A stretch of DNA of 64,000 nucleotides from Rhytidiadelphus loreus (taxonomy: Eukaryota > Streptophyta > Bryopsida > Hypnales > Hylocomiaceae), in contig OX344762.1 in assembly GCA_947034895.1 (NCBI GenBank), forward strand, positions 17,898,760 through 17,962,759, read 5' to 3'. Under the pieces are notes generated by a model that saw only the letters and a list, made by a program, of their open reading frames with translations, did not search any database and was not told where the DNA came from. The position numbers were made by a program, and so were the translations under genes. The stretch's first letter is position 1, and every line of letters begins with the position of its first letter. Of the stretch, positions 12,421 to 24,802 are shown one piece after another.

Positions 12421-15400
12421 CTAAGTACACTTTTTATTGATACACAGAACCATGCCGAAAGGTACACTAGTACCTAATGAAGCAAAGCTACCAAGATTGT
12501 CCAATTTCCATCTTTGGAAATACTTGATAATTTGTATAGGAAAAACAAAACAAAAACTTTGGTCATTGTTGTTGTCATCTCCTACCTCCTCATCAAAAGC
12601 TCCCATTGATACAAAAGAACCTATAGAGTCAGATAAAGAAAGATGGAACGTCTCATGTATATTATGAGTATGTCAATCAAATTTGCATTCCTCGCAACAC
12701 TCTTGATACAACTAATAGAATACCAAGAACCTAGACTTTTGTAGAACTTCATGTGTCAATCTTTTGAAGTCAATACTGACAGTAGGAAATTTGAATTAAA
12801 GAATTGCCTCTTTCTTATCTTGTTCTTTGAGAGTATTAGTGTCGAAAGCTATTTTTCTCAGTTTTGACAAACACTAGCATAGTTATCAGCTATTGGTATG
12901 AAGATTGATGATGTTGATCTTGTCCAAGTAAAGATGAAAGCATTACTAAAGAGTTATGATTACTTTCTACAAAACTACACAAGCTCGGGATGTTTTCTAA
13001 TGTTGAATCAATTGCAAATAAGGTTGATGTTAGAGGAAAGTCGTAGACAATCGAAGATGAGCACAAAAACAACTATTGATTCTAAAGCCTTAAACTTTCG
13101 AGGGGTGCCTTAGTAGTGCTGCAAATCACAATAAAATTGATTTCAAACAAGAAAAAACTACCAAGGAAGATAGACTAGTCACCAATTAGTATATCAAGGT
13201 AATTCTAATTCCTTTGGTAATTCCAATTTTCAAAATCTTCAAATCAAGTGCTTTTATTGTGGACAATTCGAGCACCCCAAAGATATGTGCCCGGAACATT
13301 TGGTGGATACAAGGAAGCTTGAAGTTGATAGATGTGCCAAAATCAACACCAAACAATTATCGGCCAATGCTATTGAAGAAGAAGCAACTTGGAGTCTTGC
13401 AAAGTACTTGACAATGAACAACAACCACAAGCTGAAAACAATTTTGAAATCTTTGAAACCACTATTTCATCTCTTGATCTCAACGATGCAGATTAATCTA
13501 GTTGGTATCTCAATTCCTACACAACATGTTAGTAGAAACAGAGGTAGCTTCTCAACATAGCGGCAACATGAAAACTACCAGTAGACAAAGCCACCAAATT
13601 ATTGGGAAAGGTTATGTGCACTTTATTTTACCGAATGAACAAATAAAAAACATTATTGAGGTTTTGTATGTGCCTAGCCTAAAAAAGAACTTATTATCAA
13701 TTGGCTCCCCTACTAATAAAGGTATTATAGCCTGTTTCAATAACCAAAAATGCTTCTTGTACAGTTGTGGAAACAAGCAAATTATTGCAAAAGGATTACA
13801 AAACAAGAAAAATGGTCTATACCAACTCTTAGCTCTTAATGCTGATACCTCAATTAGCATAGCAAAAAATGAGATTCAAAAGGCTCGTCACTAGCACCAC
13901 AGGCTCAGACATATCAATTATGATCAACTCCATTTGCTTTCATCAAAAGGACTAGCGTCTGGACTCTGGAATTCCATACATTCTGATTCATAATGAGATT
14001 TGTGATCAATGCCAAGCAGACAAACAAACTAGGGAATCTTTTCTCCATCAAAGCTCTTTGAGAGCTTTAGCACCGCTCGAATTATTGCACTTCAACCTTT
14101 GCAATTTTTTTTCCAATGGCTTCACTAAGTGGTTCTGAGTATTTTTTTTATCATCGTTGACAACTTCAACCATTATATATGGACTTTATTTTTACAACAA
14201 AAATCAGAAGCTTATTTTTACAATCAGAAATCAAAAGCTTACGACGGAATTCAAAGTTTTTAAAACCATGATTGAACTCCAAACCAAGCAATGTATACAT
14301 ATACTTTGGAGTGATTGTATAGTAAACTGCATTTTTTGAGCTCATTAATTAATTTCATTCTTTAATTAATTACCAACCACCCCCCAGCCCTCTCCCCAAA
14401 TTCAGAAATTCAGAATTATTTTTAATTAAATTTTTACAGAACCTCCCCCCTCCCTCCCCCTCTTTTGTAATTTTGAGAAACAAATGATCTTACAATCAAT
14501 ATGGGATAAGTCAATGTTTCCCAAGTACATATCCGTATGCATATTAGTATGTATCCATATTCGTATCCGTATGTACGTATCTACATCCATATTTGTATCA
14601 ACATATTGTATTCGTATTTGTATCGGTGTAATGTATCCGTATTAGCGTATCCATATTAGCGTATGCTTATGCGTATCAAAGTTTTTTTGAGATCAACGGC
14701 TGTGGAGGTGATTTGTAATTTTATTTTGTAAAAATCAATAGCTATTATTTTTTAGGAGGGGAGGAAGGGCAACTAATGGCAGTGATTGCATCTTTTGGTC
14801 TCATTGTAGTGGAGAGTTTCTTTTGAAAGATCTTTGGACCTATGCACAAAATTTGGAATTAAATGACAGCTTACAAATGTTGACACACCGAAGCAAAACA
14901 AAGTTGTAGAAAGATCAAATCAAAAATTACTTGAAATGGCAAGAAATATGATGACCTTAGAATCAACACAAAAATTCTTATGGACGGAAGCTATAAATAC
15001 AAACGCCTTTCTTATTAATTGAGCGCCCAATATTGCAAATTCCGATGTAACTCCCTAGCAGCATTTTTCTAGAAAAACCCATGATATTTCGTTTCTCAAA
15101 GCCTTTTGGCCAAAAGTGCATGTGTGGATAGAAAAAAATTAGAGAGATAAATTGGAAGCAAAAGCAAAGATTGGGTTAAATGTGGGTTATGATAAGCTGA
15201 CAAAAGGATTTAGAATCTAGATACCAATTGACAGAAAACTAATTTTGTTTAGAAACGTTAAATTTGACGAATCTAGGATACTATTAAGGATAACTCATCC
15301 TCTACCTACTATTGTATCAATCCATACACTGACTGGAAATAATCTTCCATCTACCGTAGTGCCTACAATACATACTTCCACTCAAATTTCAAAGCCCACC

Positions 15401-17325
15401 AACAATTGACAATACAACTTCTAGGTCGATAGAATCAAGCCTAGTCAGCAATTCTAATAATAGCTATCCAGTCATCGATCTTAACAACATAGTGAGTCAA
15501 CTAGTAGCCGAAATTGAATTCCACCAAAATTTGTTGTCTTCTAGAAATAAACAACAAGAACCATCACCACAAATTCAATCACCAAAAGTCCAACCCCAAT
15601 TGCCAATAGCTCCATACCACCTATTTGTCCCCCCCCCAAGGAATAGAAAGCCATATGGCCGATTGCAAGAGAATTATTCCCTTACACTAGAATCATATGA
15701 AGTAGAGTCTAAACCATACATGGAGATTATTGAACCAATAGAATATAATTGTTTCTTTGGTATTATTGAAGAACCTACAAAGCCTCTTAGCTTTGCCAAG
15801 GCAAATATCCAAACTGGATGGCAAGAAGTAATGAGATCAGAAAAGAAATTGTTACTTAAAAATCAAACATTGGAATTAATTGTATGACCCATATCTGGGT
15901 ATCAAACCAATAACTACACAATGAATTTACAAGACAAAACTTGGCACTGATGAAAAGCCTGTAAAATTGAAAGTTTGATTGGTAGCAAGAGGGTTCCAAT
16001 AAACAAAGATTATTGACTTCAATGAAGTCTTTGCACCTGTGGTCAAGTGGAAAGCAATAAGAATGGTAGCAACATTAGCTGCAAACAATTATTGCATTCT
16101 AATACATCTTTATGTTGTAACAACTTTTTTCAATGGCAACCTCAAAGAAGTGGTTTACATGGAAGTACCTGAGGGTTTCCAGAACTCCTCAACAATAAAA
16201 AAAAGTTTGTAGACTCCAAAAATCCTTATATGGGCTACAATAATCACCCAAAACTTGGTTTGACAAAATTAATGGATTCTTGTTGGAACAAGGATTGGTT
16301 TATATAAAGGCAGATTATAGTTTATTTTACATCAAAAGTGACAAAGGAGTCATCATACTTATACTATATGTTGATCTACTATTGACAAGCTTAGACAATG
16401 ATGGAATTTGCAAGTTGTGAGAAAAACTAATGAGCCGTTTTTTAATGACCAACTTGGGTGATATTTGTCTCTACTTAGGAGTCAAATTTATTCAAAGTTT
16501 TGAACTGAATGTGGCATCTTTCTATCACAAAAAACATATGCAACCTAGATTCTTTAAGAACTTGACATGCAATCTTGCACATTAGCCTCAGTTCCTATAG
16601 TGAAAGGTTTGTCCCTTGGACCAGAAGAAGACTCTCCAAGAGTGGATAAAAAAAACTATCAAAGATTAATTGGCATAGTAATCTATTTGGTTAACACAAA
16701 GCCAAAGATTTTACTACAAAGAAGATTCATGTATGATCCTATAGTACTCCACATGGAAACAACAAATTACATTCTTAGGTATATTAAAGGATCTATCAAC
16801 TTTGGAATTTTCTATAGAAGAGATCATAATCCATCAATAATCAAGTACACTGACGTAGACTAGAGAAATTGCAAAATACATAGAAGATCAATCACAGGTT
16901 GTAGGATTTTCAAATTAGTGGAGAGTCCTATATCATGGTTATCAAAAAAACAAAATACTATTGTTATATCTTCAACCAATGCAGAAGCTAAAGCATCGAT
17001 TTAAGGCATTAGGAAAGCAATATGGCTGAGAACATTATTCTTCAAGATTTGTGGCATACCTCCAAACCCTATAACATTGTTCTGTGACAACCAAAGCACA
17101 GTCAAGGCAACAAGAAATCCAGTTCACCATGAGCTGCTAAAACACATAGAGTTATGGTTACATTTCATTCGAGAGAATGTCATTATAGGAATAGTTCAGA
17201 CCTTGTATATACCAACAAGAAACCAAATAGCTAATATATTAACCAAGTCACTAGGAAAACACCAATTTACAAAGCTTAGAGATGACATAGGGATAATTAG
17301 TCTCAGTTTTGTGAAAGATAGCTAG
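12421..17325 (+). pseudogene. Copia gag-pol remnant (gag, zinc knuckle, integrase, reverse transcriptase, RNase H)
   Basis: A gag piece with FHLWKY lies near 12500. An intact CCHC zinc knuckle (CFYCGQFEHPKDMC) lies near 13250. Pre-integrase and integrase remnants span about 13560-14340 and resume near 14900. Reverse transcriptase signatures (VYMEVPEGF near 16150, a YVD motif near 16365) and an RNase H region (16850-17325) follow. Stops and frameshifts occur throughout. The catalytic YVDD box reads YVD followed by Leu, so one aspartate is missing. A foreign-looking block interrupts the integrase region at about 14340-14870. This is a dead polyprotein of a plant retrotransposon, not a host gene. 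Confidence 0.9.
14340..14870. repeat. Insertion in the Copia integrase region with a GTATCC-type minisatellite
   Basis: Integrase coding similarity stops near 14338 and resumes near 14900. The block between holds C-rich runs, ATTAATTAATT stretches, and at about 14525-14685 many short imperfect units like GTATCCATATTC and GTATCCGTATT. No terminal repeat or target duplication is obvious, so its origin is unclear. Confidence 0.5.
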
Positions 17326-17877
17326 GTCATGTTATGCAAATAGACTTCAACATCATTTTGAGAGCAAAAACGTCTTAAACTCATCTCTACTAAATTCTTT
17401 AACATTTCATTTACAATCACTCCAACTACGATAAAAACTAGACCTAAAACCACAACATACTACATAATATTTATGTATTTCACCAATCGGCACGACACTA
17501 TCTATATCTAACTACTCTCTTGTTACTATCAAAGAATGGTGAAATCCTAATTGTGAGTTACAACGTCTATATCTCAAATTCAAGACGTTAAAGCACCAAT
17601 TCAAAATACATTGAAATATAACTTGCAAAATGGCCAATCAAATTACCTCAAGTTGCAAAATTGACAAAAGTCTTTGATGAGAAAATAGACCAACAAAACA
17701 GAACACTTTCAAGTAAAGAGCACAACTGAAGCGGGACAAAGTTGCCTCACCATTGTCATTGTTGAAGATCGTCACTTCTTGGATCCTAGCTCTCGTTCTC
17801 TAATTTTTCAATATTTACAAGATCAAATTATTGTATATATTCCTAGTTCTTTAGGTATGGGGTTATGAGCTTATCTC

Positions 17878-17889
17878 AGTGAGGGTGGG
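17878..17889 (+). other. Polypurine tract of the Copia element
   Basis: The purine-rich run GTGAGGGTGGG lies directly before the 3' LTR start at 17890, the normal place for plus-strand priming. Confidence 0.75.
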
Positions 17890-18084
17890 TGTTAACACAA
17901 TTTTGTTTCATCTACTTCAATTTTCATCCATCCGTTTGTACACTCTGTATATGAACCTCTGGTTCACTCTTGTAAATATCATTTTATCTTCAGGTGAGAT
18001 TATGCGTATGAGCAATATGCTTTCTTGTTATGAATGAGCTTGTATGAGAATTGTTGTCTATTGTTTTAGTTGTGTATTCAGTCA
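17890..18084 (+). repeat. 3' LTR of the Copia element
   Basis: This is 195 bp, starting TGTTAACACAATTTTG and ending TCAGTCA, followed by the target duplication CAAAT at 18085-18089. It keeps the empty site of the CACTA element that split the other LTR. Confidence 0.93.
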
Positions 18085-18089
18085 CAAAT

Positions 18090-18852
18090 ACCTTCACTTT
18101 GAAGCCTCATATCTCCTTTTCCACAAAGATCTAGATCTAAAAATTAGTATCATGGTGGATCAACTATCAAAAAACAGAGATCCAAATTTTGCCTTGGTCC
18201 AACATTTTATCAAATCACACACCAAATTCCTCACATCAATGCTCTTTCAATAATAAATTATCAACAAACATACAACTTAGCAATCACTTCAATTGTGGTC
18301 AATATGAAGTGACAAGTCCAAATTTTAGAAGTTGTCTTGTGAACATCCAGTAAAAAAATATATACACCCAATTTTTTTTTAAATTGTCTATATTAAATAT
18401 CTTTTATGACAATAAAAATCAAGTTTCTTTAGTGACACTATAGAATCATTATATTATAATGACCACTCTTTTCTAAAGCTACGTGTAATCATGTTTTAAC
18501 ATTGCTAACTAATACAAGAGGGCTATTTTGCTTCCCCTAAAATGTGTTCTCCTTTATAATTGAATATTTTTATATGTACCATCCTCTCTTTGTTTTAAAC
18601 TAAAGGATCTCTAGGTATTCTTTGAAAAAAGACAACTCCTTCAATGTGATCCTTAGGGGAAGAATTTTGTTCAATTTGGATAAAGCATTCAAAGGGTTTG
18701 GCTCTCATTAAGGACTTTGGCTCAATTTTGTTGTACAAATGGAGGATCATTATTTTACAAAACATCATTCAACATATGAAGGTTGTAATATGTAATCCAA
18801 GCTTAGAAGCACCTTACCATAAGTTAATTAGTCTAGTATAGTAGTAGAAACA
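18090..18852. other. AT-rich intergenic sequence between Copia element and palindrome
   Basis: No gene is supported. The sequence is AT-rich without clear repeat structure. GTAGAAACA at 18844-18852 may be the left target duplication of the adjoining palindromic element. Confidence 0.45.
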
Positions 18853-20105
18853 GCACGACGTTAAATCGAACATACTAAGGTGGGCCCAACCTATGTGGCG
18901 CCCGGGTCAAACCACGAGCCCAGCCAGCCCACCTCCGTCCATCTGCGCCCCCGACGGAGTGAAGGCGACGGAATGACCCCGTTGATGTCCTCGTCCTACA
19001 CAAAACACAAGACCGCAACCCGCAAGACACGATCCTGTAGGACAACAATTTCGGAAAACTTAATCCACGTCTTATGCAGGGCAGTGGGTTTAGGATTTAG
19101 GGCGGCAGTTTAGGTTTTCAGAGTCTTTTTTTAACTATAAACCTATTTACATATCCCATATTCTTTGTGTTACCTCTTACCACCCCATGTGTATATAATA
19201 AGTTCTCTTTTCAACTCATACCACAAATCATGCATGAATGACTTTTGAAGCAAAGTGAAATAGATGTGGTGGCACACCACATCAACATGGTCCTATTTCA
19301 AATGGATGATTTTAAAAATGTTTTGTTAAAGAAGGACAAAATCCAAACAATTTTTTTCAAAGTTTACAAAAACAACATTCTGTGAAACAATTGGAACAAC
19401 ATTTTTTGAAGTTCTCATAGGACTTGTAAAAAAATTGATAACAATTAAAAAAAATAAAGTGTCCATTCATCTTTCTATAGGTCTTGCAAAAAATGGACAC
19501 TTTATTTGTTTTAAGTGTTATCAATTTTTTTACAAGTCCTATAAGAACTTCAAAAAATGTTGTTCCAATTGTTTCACAGAATGTTGTTTTTGTAAACTTT
19601 GAAAAAAATTGTTTGGATTTTGTCCTTCTTTAACAAAACATTTTTAAAATCATCCATTTGAAATAGGACCATGTTGATGTGGTGTGCCACCACATCTATT
19701 TCACTTTGCTTCAAAAGTCATTCATGCATGATTTGTGGTATGAATTGAAAAGAGAACTTATTATATACACATGGGGTGGTAAGAGGTAACACAAAGAATA
19801 TGGGATATGTAAATAGGTTCATAGTTAAAAAAGACTCTGAAAACCTAAACTGCCGCCCTAAATCCTAAACCCACTACCTTATATAAGACGTGGATTAAGT
19901 TTTCCGAAATTGTTGTCCTACGTGATCATGTCTTGCAGGTTGCGGTCTTGTGTTTTGTGTAGGACGAGGACATCAACGGGGTCATTCCGTCATCGACGCT
20001 TTGTCGGGGGCACGGATGGACAGAGGTGGGCTGGCTGGGCCCGTGGTTTGACCCGGACGCCACGTAGGCTGGGCCCACCTTAGTATGTTCGATTTAACGT
20101 CGCGT
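18853..20105. mobile_element. 1.25-kb long-arm palindrome (foldback element, possibly MULE-like)
   Basis: The left arm 18856-19467 (612 nt) and right arm 19492-20102 (611 nt) are nearly perfect reverse complements around a 24-nt centre. The outer ends are GC-rich (CGACGTTAAATCG, GGTGGGCCCA) and the inner parts AT-rich. GTAGAAACA (18844-18852) and GTAAAAACA (20106-20114) could be an imperfect 9-bp target duplication, which would point to a Mutator-like element with very long terminal repeats. Open frames inside the arms show no protein-like features. A transcript across it would fold into a hairpin of about 600 bp. Confidence 0.85.
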
Positions 20106-20114
20106 GTAAAAACA

Positions 20115-20995
20115 TGATTTGCATAAACTAAGGAACTAATTACAAGAATGTCCGCAATTCAATTCGTAAGTTGTATGAATCTTTTCACATTTGTCAATCC
20201 AAGGTCTAAACAAATCATATATTCATTAGTATTCCATAATTCAATGTGAAAGATACCAACTACAAGTTAGAGTACACCACATGCAATACTCAATCTAAAT
20301 CATCATTAATACATATAGATGGGTTGCCTTTAGTGCAGAATGTAATTCACATATTGTCTATTTAATAATTGAATGAATAACAAACTCGATCAATAGAATT
20401 CAAAGTGTAATATATTGAGTATGAAATCAATGATCAAATCCATAAACTTTGAATTGCCAAATATTTTCACATTTTATTCACTTAGTTCCATTTTTATTAA
20501 TTTTGGTCCACTTTTCAAAATAAGTAATAATACAAGCAAATTGTTTATTTCAGTGCACTTGCTTGGATATATTATAACTTATGATAACCTCGCACTCAGC
20601 AAATGTAAAACATTATTTTTCATTGTATAATATCTACAAGTCCTAAAAGAAATCCACAAAATGTAGAAAAAATCGTACAATCCTCCTCACGTCGAACGAA
20701 TGAAGACATTCGTCACAACCCTCCGTTGGATGAAGATATATATCTTCTCTCTCCAAATCTGTTTTCCCGGGCTGTGGCTGTGTGCCCTCTTGCGTCTCTG
20801 AATCAGCCCCTTCACCGCTTGCCTTCACCGCTTGCCTTCACCAGCTGATTGCACCACACCTCTTTCCACATTTTCCATCTTCTTACAATCATAGTGATTG
20901 CTGTTTTCTTCCAGTTTTCGAATTTCACGATTCGACGTTTTTTATTTTGAGTGAACTGGAGCTCAATTGCAGAAGCTCTCGTTTGTTCTCCAGCT
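20115..20995 (+). promoter_or_regulatory. Upstream region and leader of the small plastid-protein gene
   Basis: The first 500 bases are AT-rich intergenic sequence. From about 20640 the composition becomes genic and a pyrimidine-rich leader precedes the start codon. A short tandem repeat of CCGCTTGCCTTCA lies at about 20814-20840. No defined promoter element was identified. Confidence 0.4.
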
Positions 20996-23257
20996 ATGGC
21001 GTGTGTGGGGCACCACGCAGTGCTCTCCCCTGCTTTGGTGCGCATCTTTCCCTTCTTTTCGAACTTTGGATTTAGGTTCCAGTGCTTGAGATTTGTGTTA
21101 ATATCTCCTTGTGTTTCGTTGCAGAGAGATGGAAGCGCATTGGCCTCTGCTTCGGGATATCGCGTATCCGTCTTTGGTTCGCCTGAAATCACACTCTGTG
21201 TGAACCGGCGAAAAACTCGTTCAATCTCAGTGAGGGCGCTTCGTGAATTGACCGCGCGTTCTTCTTCTGATTCTGTAAGCGTCTCAAATTATTTTATAGA
21301 TTTTTTGAGGTGTTGAGGAGTATTTCGTTTCGTGTATCCCTTCAACCCTTACTAGGGTTTTGGTGAGATGTGTATTTATATGATATCAGTGCACAAAAGT
21401 GTAGATGATTTTAAGAATGATTTTGGTGAATGCGGTACAGGATGATTTGTGAGTCGGGTGTATTATTATTTTTACCTTCGAATTTTTAATTGACGCTTTT
21501 TTAGTTGTTGGAGTTCTGGAATGTTTCTATGCATTGTGGATATGATAACATTCTTGAGTAGCCCTGAACATCCTTGGCCTCAACGAGCATTGAACCAAAA
21601 AATGAAATTCGGATTTGTTTTTTTGCGCAATCGTTAACTTATGGTTTCTCTGCTAAGGCAGCTGTGGCTCCCATTAAAATGTTTTATTTCCTTTCGCCCA
21701 GTCCTCAGTTGGCTCGTCTGCGTGTGGACTCACATGATAGTAATTGCATCCGCGACAATGGAAAAAAATGATTTACAAGTCATCCTGTTCTTTAATATTT
21801 TGGTGCACTAAGTTTTTTTGGTGCTGCAATGGAAAAGGTGCAAGCTATATTCTACTTTAGGATTTTACGGTCATAGATTACAGAAGTGGCACCGTATACT
21901 TGCGGACCTTGAATTTTGAAATTTGTGTCCCTGCTGAAGCATGACTATCGACCTAAAAGTTTAGTGTTCTGTTTTGGTTTTCAGTCGCCTTGATTACAAG
22001 AATTTGGAGTTGACAGGAATTTGCACATCTTCGGATCTAATGAGGGTGTGAGTTTCATGCAGACACAATACTTAAACGTCAGCACGGGATCGATTCGACA
22101 AATTAGGGCTCAGGCTGTAAGCGGAGACAATCAAGCCGTGGAAGGTGAAGAAGAGAAAGGCAAGCCAGCAAGTTCGAACGAGAAGGCCTCTTCGTCAGGG
22201 ACCTCAACCCCGTCTCCATTTGCCGCTGGAAAAATCTCTTCGAAGATTGCATCACAAACCTCCCAGAATGGGAAAACGAGCTCAGTCCCTTCAACAACCA
22301 AAGCACCTACTGCCACGAAAACTGTATCTGAGGCCTCGATCTCAAAACCAGCTTCGGCTTCTTCAACACCGTCGGTATTTCAGAAAGCACCGACCTCCAA
22401 ACCGTCAATTTCTCTGAAGCCCAAGTCTCTCATTGATGATGGATCCGCTGGCGCTTTCCCCACTGGAAAAGTGTCGCCGTTTGCAGCGGATAGACTGAAG
22501 TCTCAAATGTCATCTCCTCCTAGCCAATATAATCGGACCAGTTCAGGGCGGACAATGATCAATTCCGGAAAGCAGGTACTAAATCTTGCTTGAGAGGGGG
22601 TTCGGTTAGGCGCGAAATTGTTATGCATACACTTCTGTTTCAAGTTCTCGAATGTATTAGGTTATCTTTTATTTTTATTTTCATGGAGTTGCCGGTTGAA
22701 TAAGCGTGGGTTGATTTGTGCTGTTATTGTTGATGTCTTTCGTACTCTGTTATTGGGAAGGTTCAGAGGACTATTTTATTGGTTTTGTATTATCCCCTCA
22801 TGGACGCATGTATGTTTTGAGATACTGCATATTTTCACTTTATTCACTATATTTGAATAACAGAATGATTACTAACACACCTTATGCTTGTTCAAATATG
22901 ACAACTTTTTTTCAAAGTACAACTTGCTTTTTGATTTCGCCATGAACTCGTTTTTTGTTACAAAATGTCTGATTCTTAACCTGGAGTGTTTGATGTGTCT
23001 TGTCAATGCAGGTTCTTGACGCTTTTAAGCAGGGAGAGAAGGATGGGAAGACAACTAAATTTGGGCAACCCATTGTACCCAAGAACATTTTTGATGATGT
23101 GAGGCAGACCCAGGAGGAGAAGGATGCTGATAAGTTTTCGTTTAATTTGAAACCAGGTGACATATTCTTAGTTTTTTCCTTTTTGCTAATTATAGGGCTA
23201 ATGTTAGGTACTGCGTTTATTGTATGGAAAGTGGGTGCTATCCACTACAATGAGTAG
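20996..23257 (+). CDS. Probable plastid-targeted single-pass membrane protein, four exons
   Basis: Exons 20996-21037, 21125-21274, 22063-22575 and 23012-23257 join in phase 0 throughout and give 316 residues. The start at 20996 (MACVGHHAVLSPAL) opens a Ser/Ala/Arg-rich stretch fitting a chloroplast transit peptide. Exon 3 codes a low-complexity region rich in Ser, Pro, Thr and Lys. The last exon holds a conserved-looking patch (FGQPIVPKNIFDDVRQ) and then one hydrophobic span near residues 284-308 (FLVFSFLLIIGLMLGTAFIVW), ending in a short tail VGAIHYNE. The layout recalls the thylakoid protein MPH1 (maintenance of photosystem II under high light), a plant protein with a Pro-rich part and one span, but I name this only as a candidate. 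The exon 3 acceptor could instead be at 22045, adding six residues. Confidence 0.75.
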
Positions 23258-24802
23258 TTTTTTTTATTTCATTTTGTCTTGGGGAGGAAGAACGGTTGTA
23301 GAAACGAGGAGAAAAATATTTGCTGCGGAACTTGATTATTTTTTACAGTAGGCATGAGTTGGGAATCCCTCGTCATCTCTTTTGCCTTGATTTCTATTCC
23401 TCAATGAGAGGATTACTCGTCTCTGCATAGATACTACAACTCAATGTCTGCTAAGGCGATAGTACCAATAGTGAAAATTAGCTTTTTAACTTGAAATCAT
23501 TACAGGGCTTAAGTTCCAAGTTTTTTCTGCACCTGTACGCTGACGGTAATTAATTATAGAACTTTGTCGCAAGCTAGATGATAGGATGAAGTTCATTTTG
23601 CAATCTTTTGCAGTGTCCCATAATACATATTCTGTAATTCTTGAAAATTGTACAGATTTTGTTTTACTCTGTTATACCGTACGTCTCTGTTTCACTCTGT
23701 GTCCTCTGCAGACTGTTAGCTGAATCTCACATTCTGCTGATGCTCCATTTGATTACATATTCTGGTAGATGAACAGTGTGCTTTGGGGTGATGTCTTGTC
23801 CAAACAAACTTTTTATCCAATATTACGCCTGAATATTTAAAGTAATAGAAATATAAGAATTTTTTTGGAAAATTTCAAGTAAGGATTTGGGCATTACACG
23901 ATTAATCGACAGCTTCGTATGAAAATAACTTGACACCTATTCTCCTTCAGGGTCGTTTGTTTTTGCATGTACAGTAGATGCGATCTTGACTTAAATTGGA
24001 AACACTTCCTGATGTTTGTGGATTGGGCACTGATTTGTCTTTAGAGGGAAGGGTCAAAGGTCTTGTGCACTGAGGGTCAGTTTGCAATTTTTCAGAGAGG
24101 TCTTGAGGAGAAGCATAAAGTTCTTGTCCACTCACAAAATGTGTTGCAATGTAAGCATGCATGCCATTTCATTGACTGAAGATTCCTTCTCCATAGTCAG
24201 TACTGACAAAGTTTAAAGTAAGTTAGGACAGTTTATCAGCTTTTGACCACTCTTGTTGCTCAATTCCTTAAAATATGAGATGGTTGAAATCTGGGTTGAA
24301 ATATCTTATCCTAACTACTGATTCCGAAATCATCAATAACTTGGTTCAGACCTCAGAGCTTATTGTTTCTCTAGCAAAGTTTTGGACAATTGTTCTGTGT
24401 AACATTTTTCATGTTTGAGCCCAGTACATAGTGGACCAATGTCATCTTTTCACATGATTTTGAGCGTGAACTGCAAAGAGCTCAGTTTTCTAGGTCGGCT
24501 GCAGTACTGGGTGCTAGGATCATGGCAGTAGATTTATGGTGTAGACTATTCTTTTTGCTAAATCTCATACCAGTCAAACAAATCAACAAAGAAATGTTAC
24601 GATGATTTGGCAAAAATCTTAAAAGTCCTTTGAATCAAATATTATTGTAATTTATTTCTTTGCCTTCACAAAAATTTGATGTCTCAATGAAGGAAGTGCT
24701 TCGATCAAATTTGTGAGAATGATGGGTGGAGATGTCATTTTTATATAGAAATCAATTGTCCACTATGAATCTTCAAAGGATATGGGATAATTTGAAAGTG
24801 AT
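23258..24802. other. 3' untranslated and intergenic sequence
   Basis: The first few hundred bases probably hold the 3' end of the gene that stops at 23257. The remainder is AT-rich with no supported gene or element. Confidence 0.45.

Larger units (their letters stand above)
10224..18084 (+). mobile_element. Full-length, decayed Ty1/Copia LTR retrotransposon with a nested DNA transposon
   Basis: Two 195-bp LTRs start with TGTTAACACAATT and end with CA. The element is flanked by the 5-bp duplication CAAAT (10219-10223 and 18085-18089). A primer-binding site like that for initiator tRNA-Met follows the 5' LTR, and a purine-rich tract precedes the 3' LTR. The interior shows gag, zinc knuckle, integrase, reverse transcriptase and RNase H remnants in the Copia order, broken by many stops and frameshifts. 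A 1871-bp CACTA element sits inside the 5' LTR. The element cannot move by itself; LTR divergence suggests it is not very recent. Confidence 0.93.

Noticed and set aside
18880..19113. 77-codon frame in the GC-rich end of the palindrome
   Set aside because: It lies in an inverted-repeat arm, has biased composition, and its counterpart in the other arm is broken. No protein family features are present.
20812..21192. 126-codon minus-strand frame over the leader and first exons of the small plastid-protein gene
   Set aside because: It spans exons and introns of the plus-strand gene and shows no domain.
22017..22062. Acceptor at 22016 for exon 3 of the small plastid-protein gene
   Set aside because: It would put exon 3 in a frame that stops within eight codons. 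The acceptors before 22045 or 22063 keep the frame.
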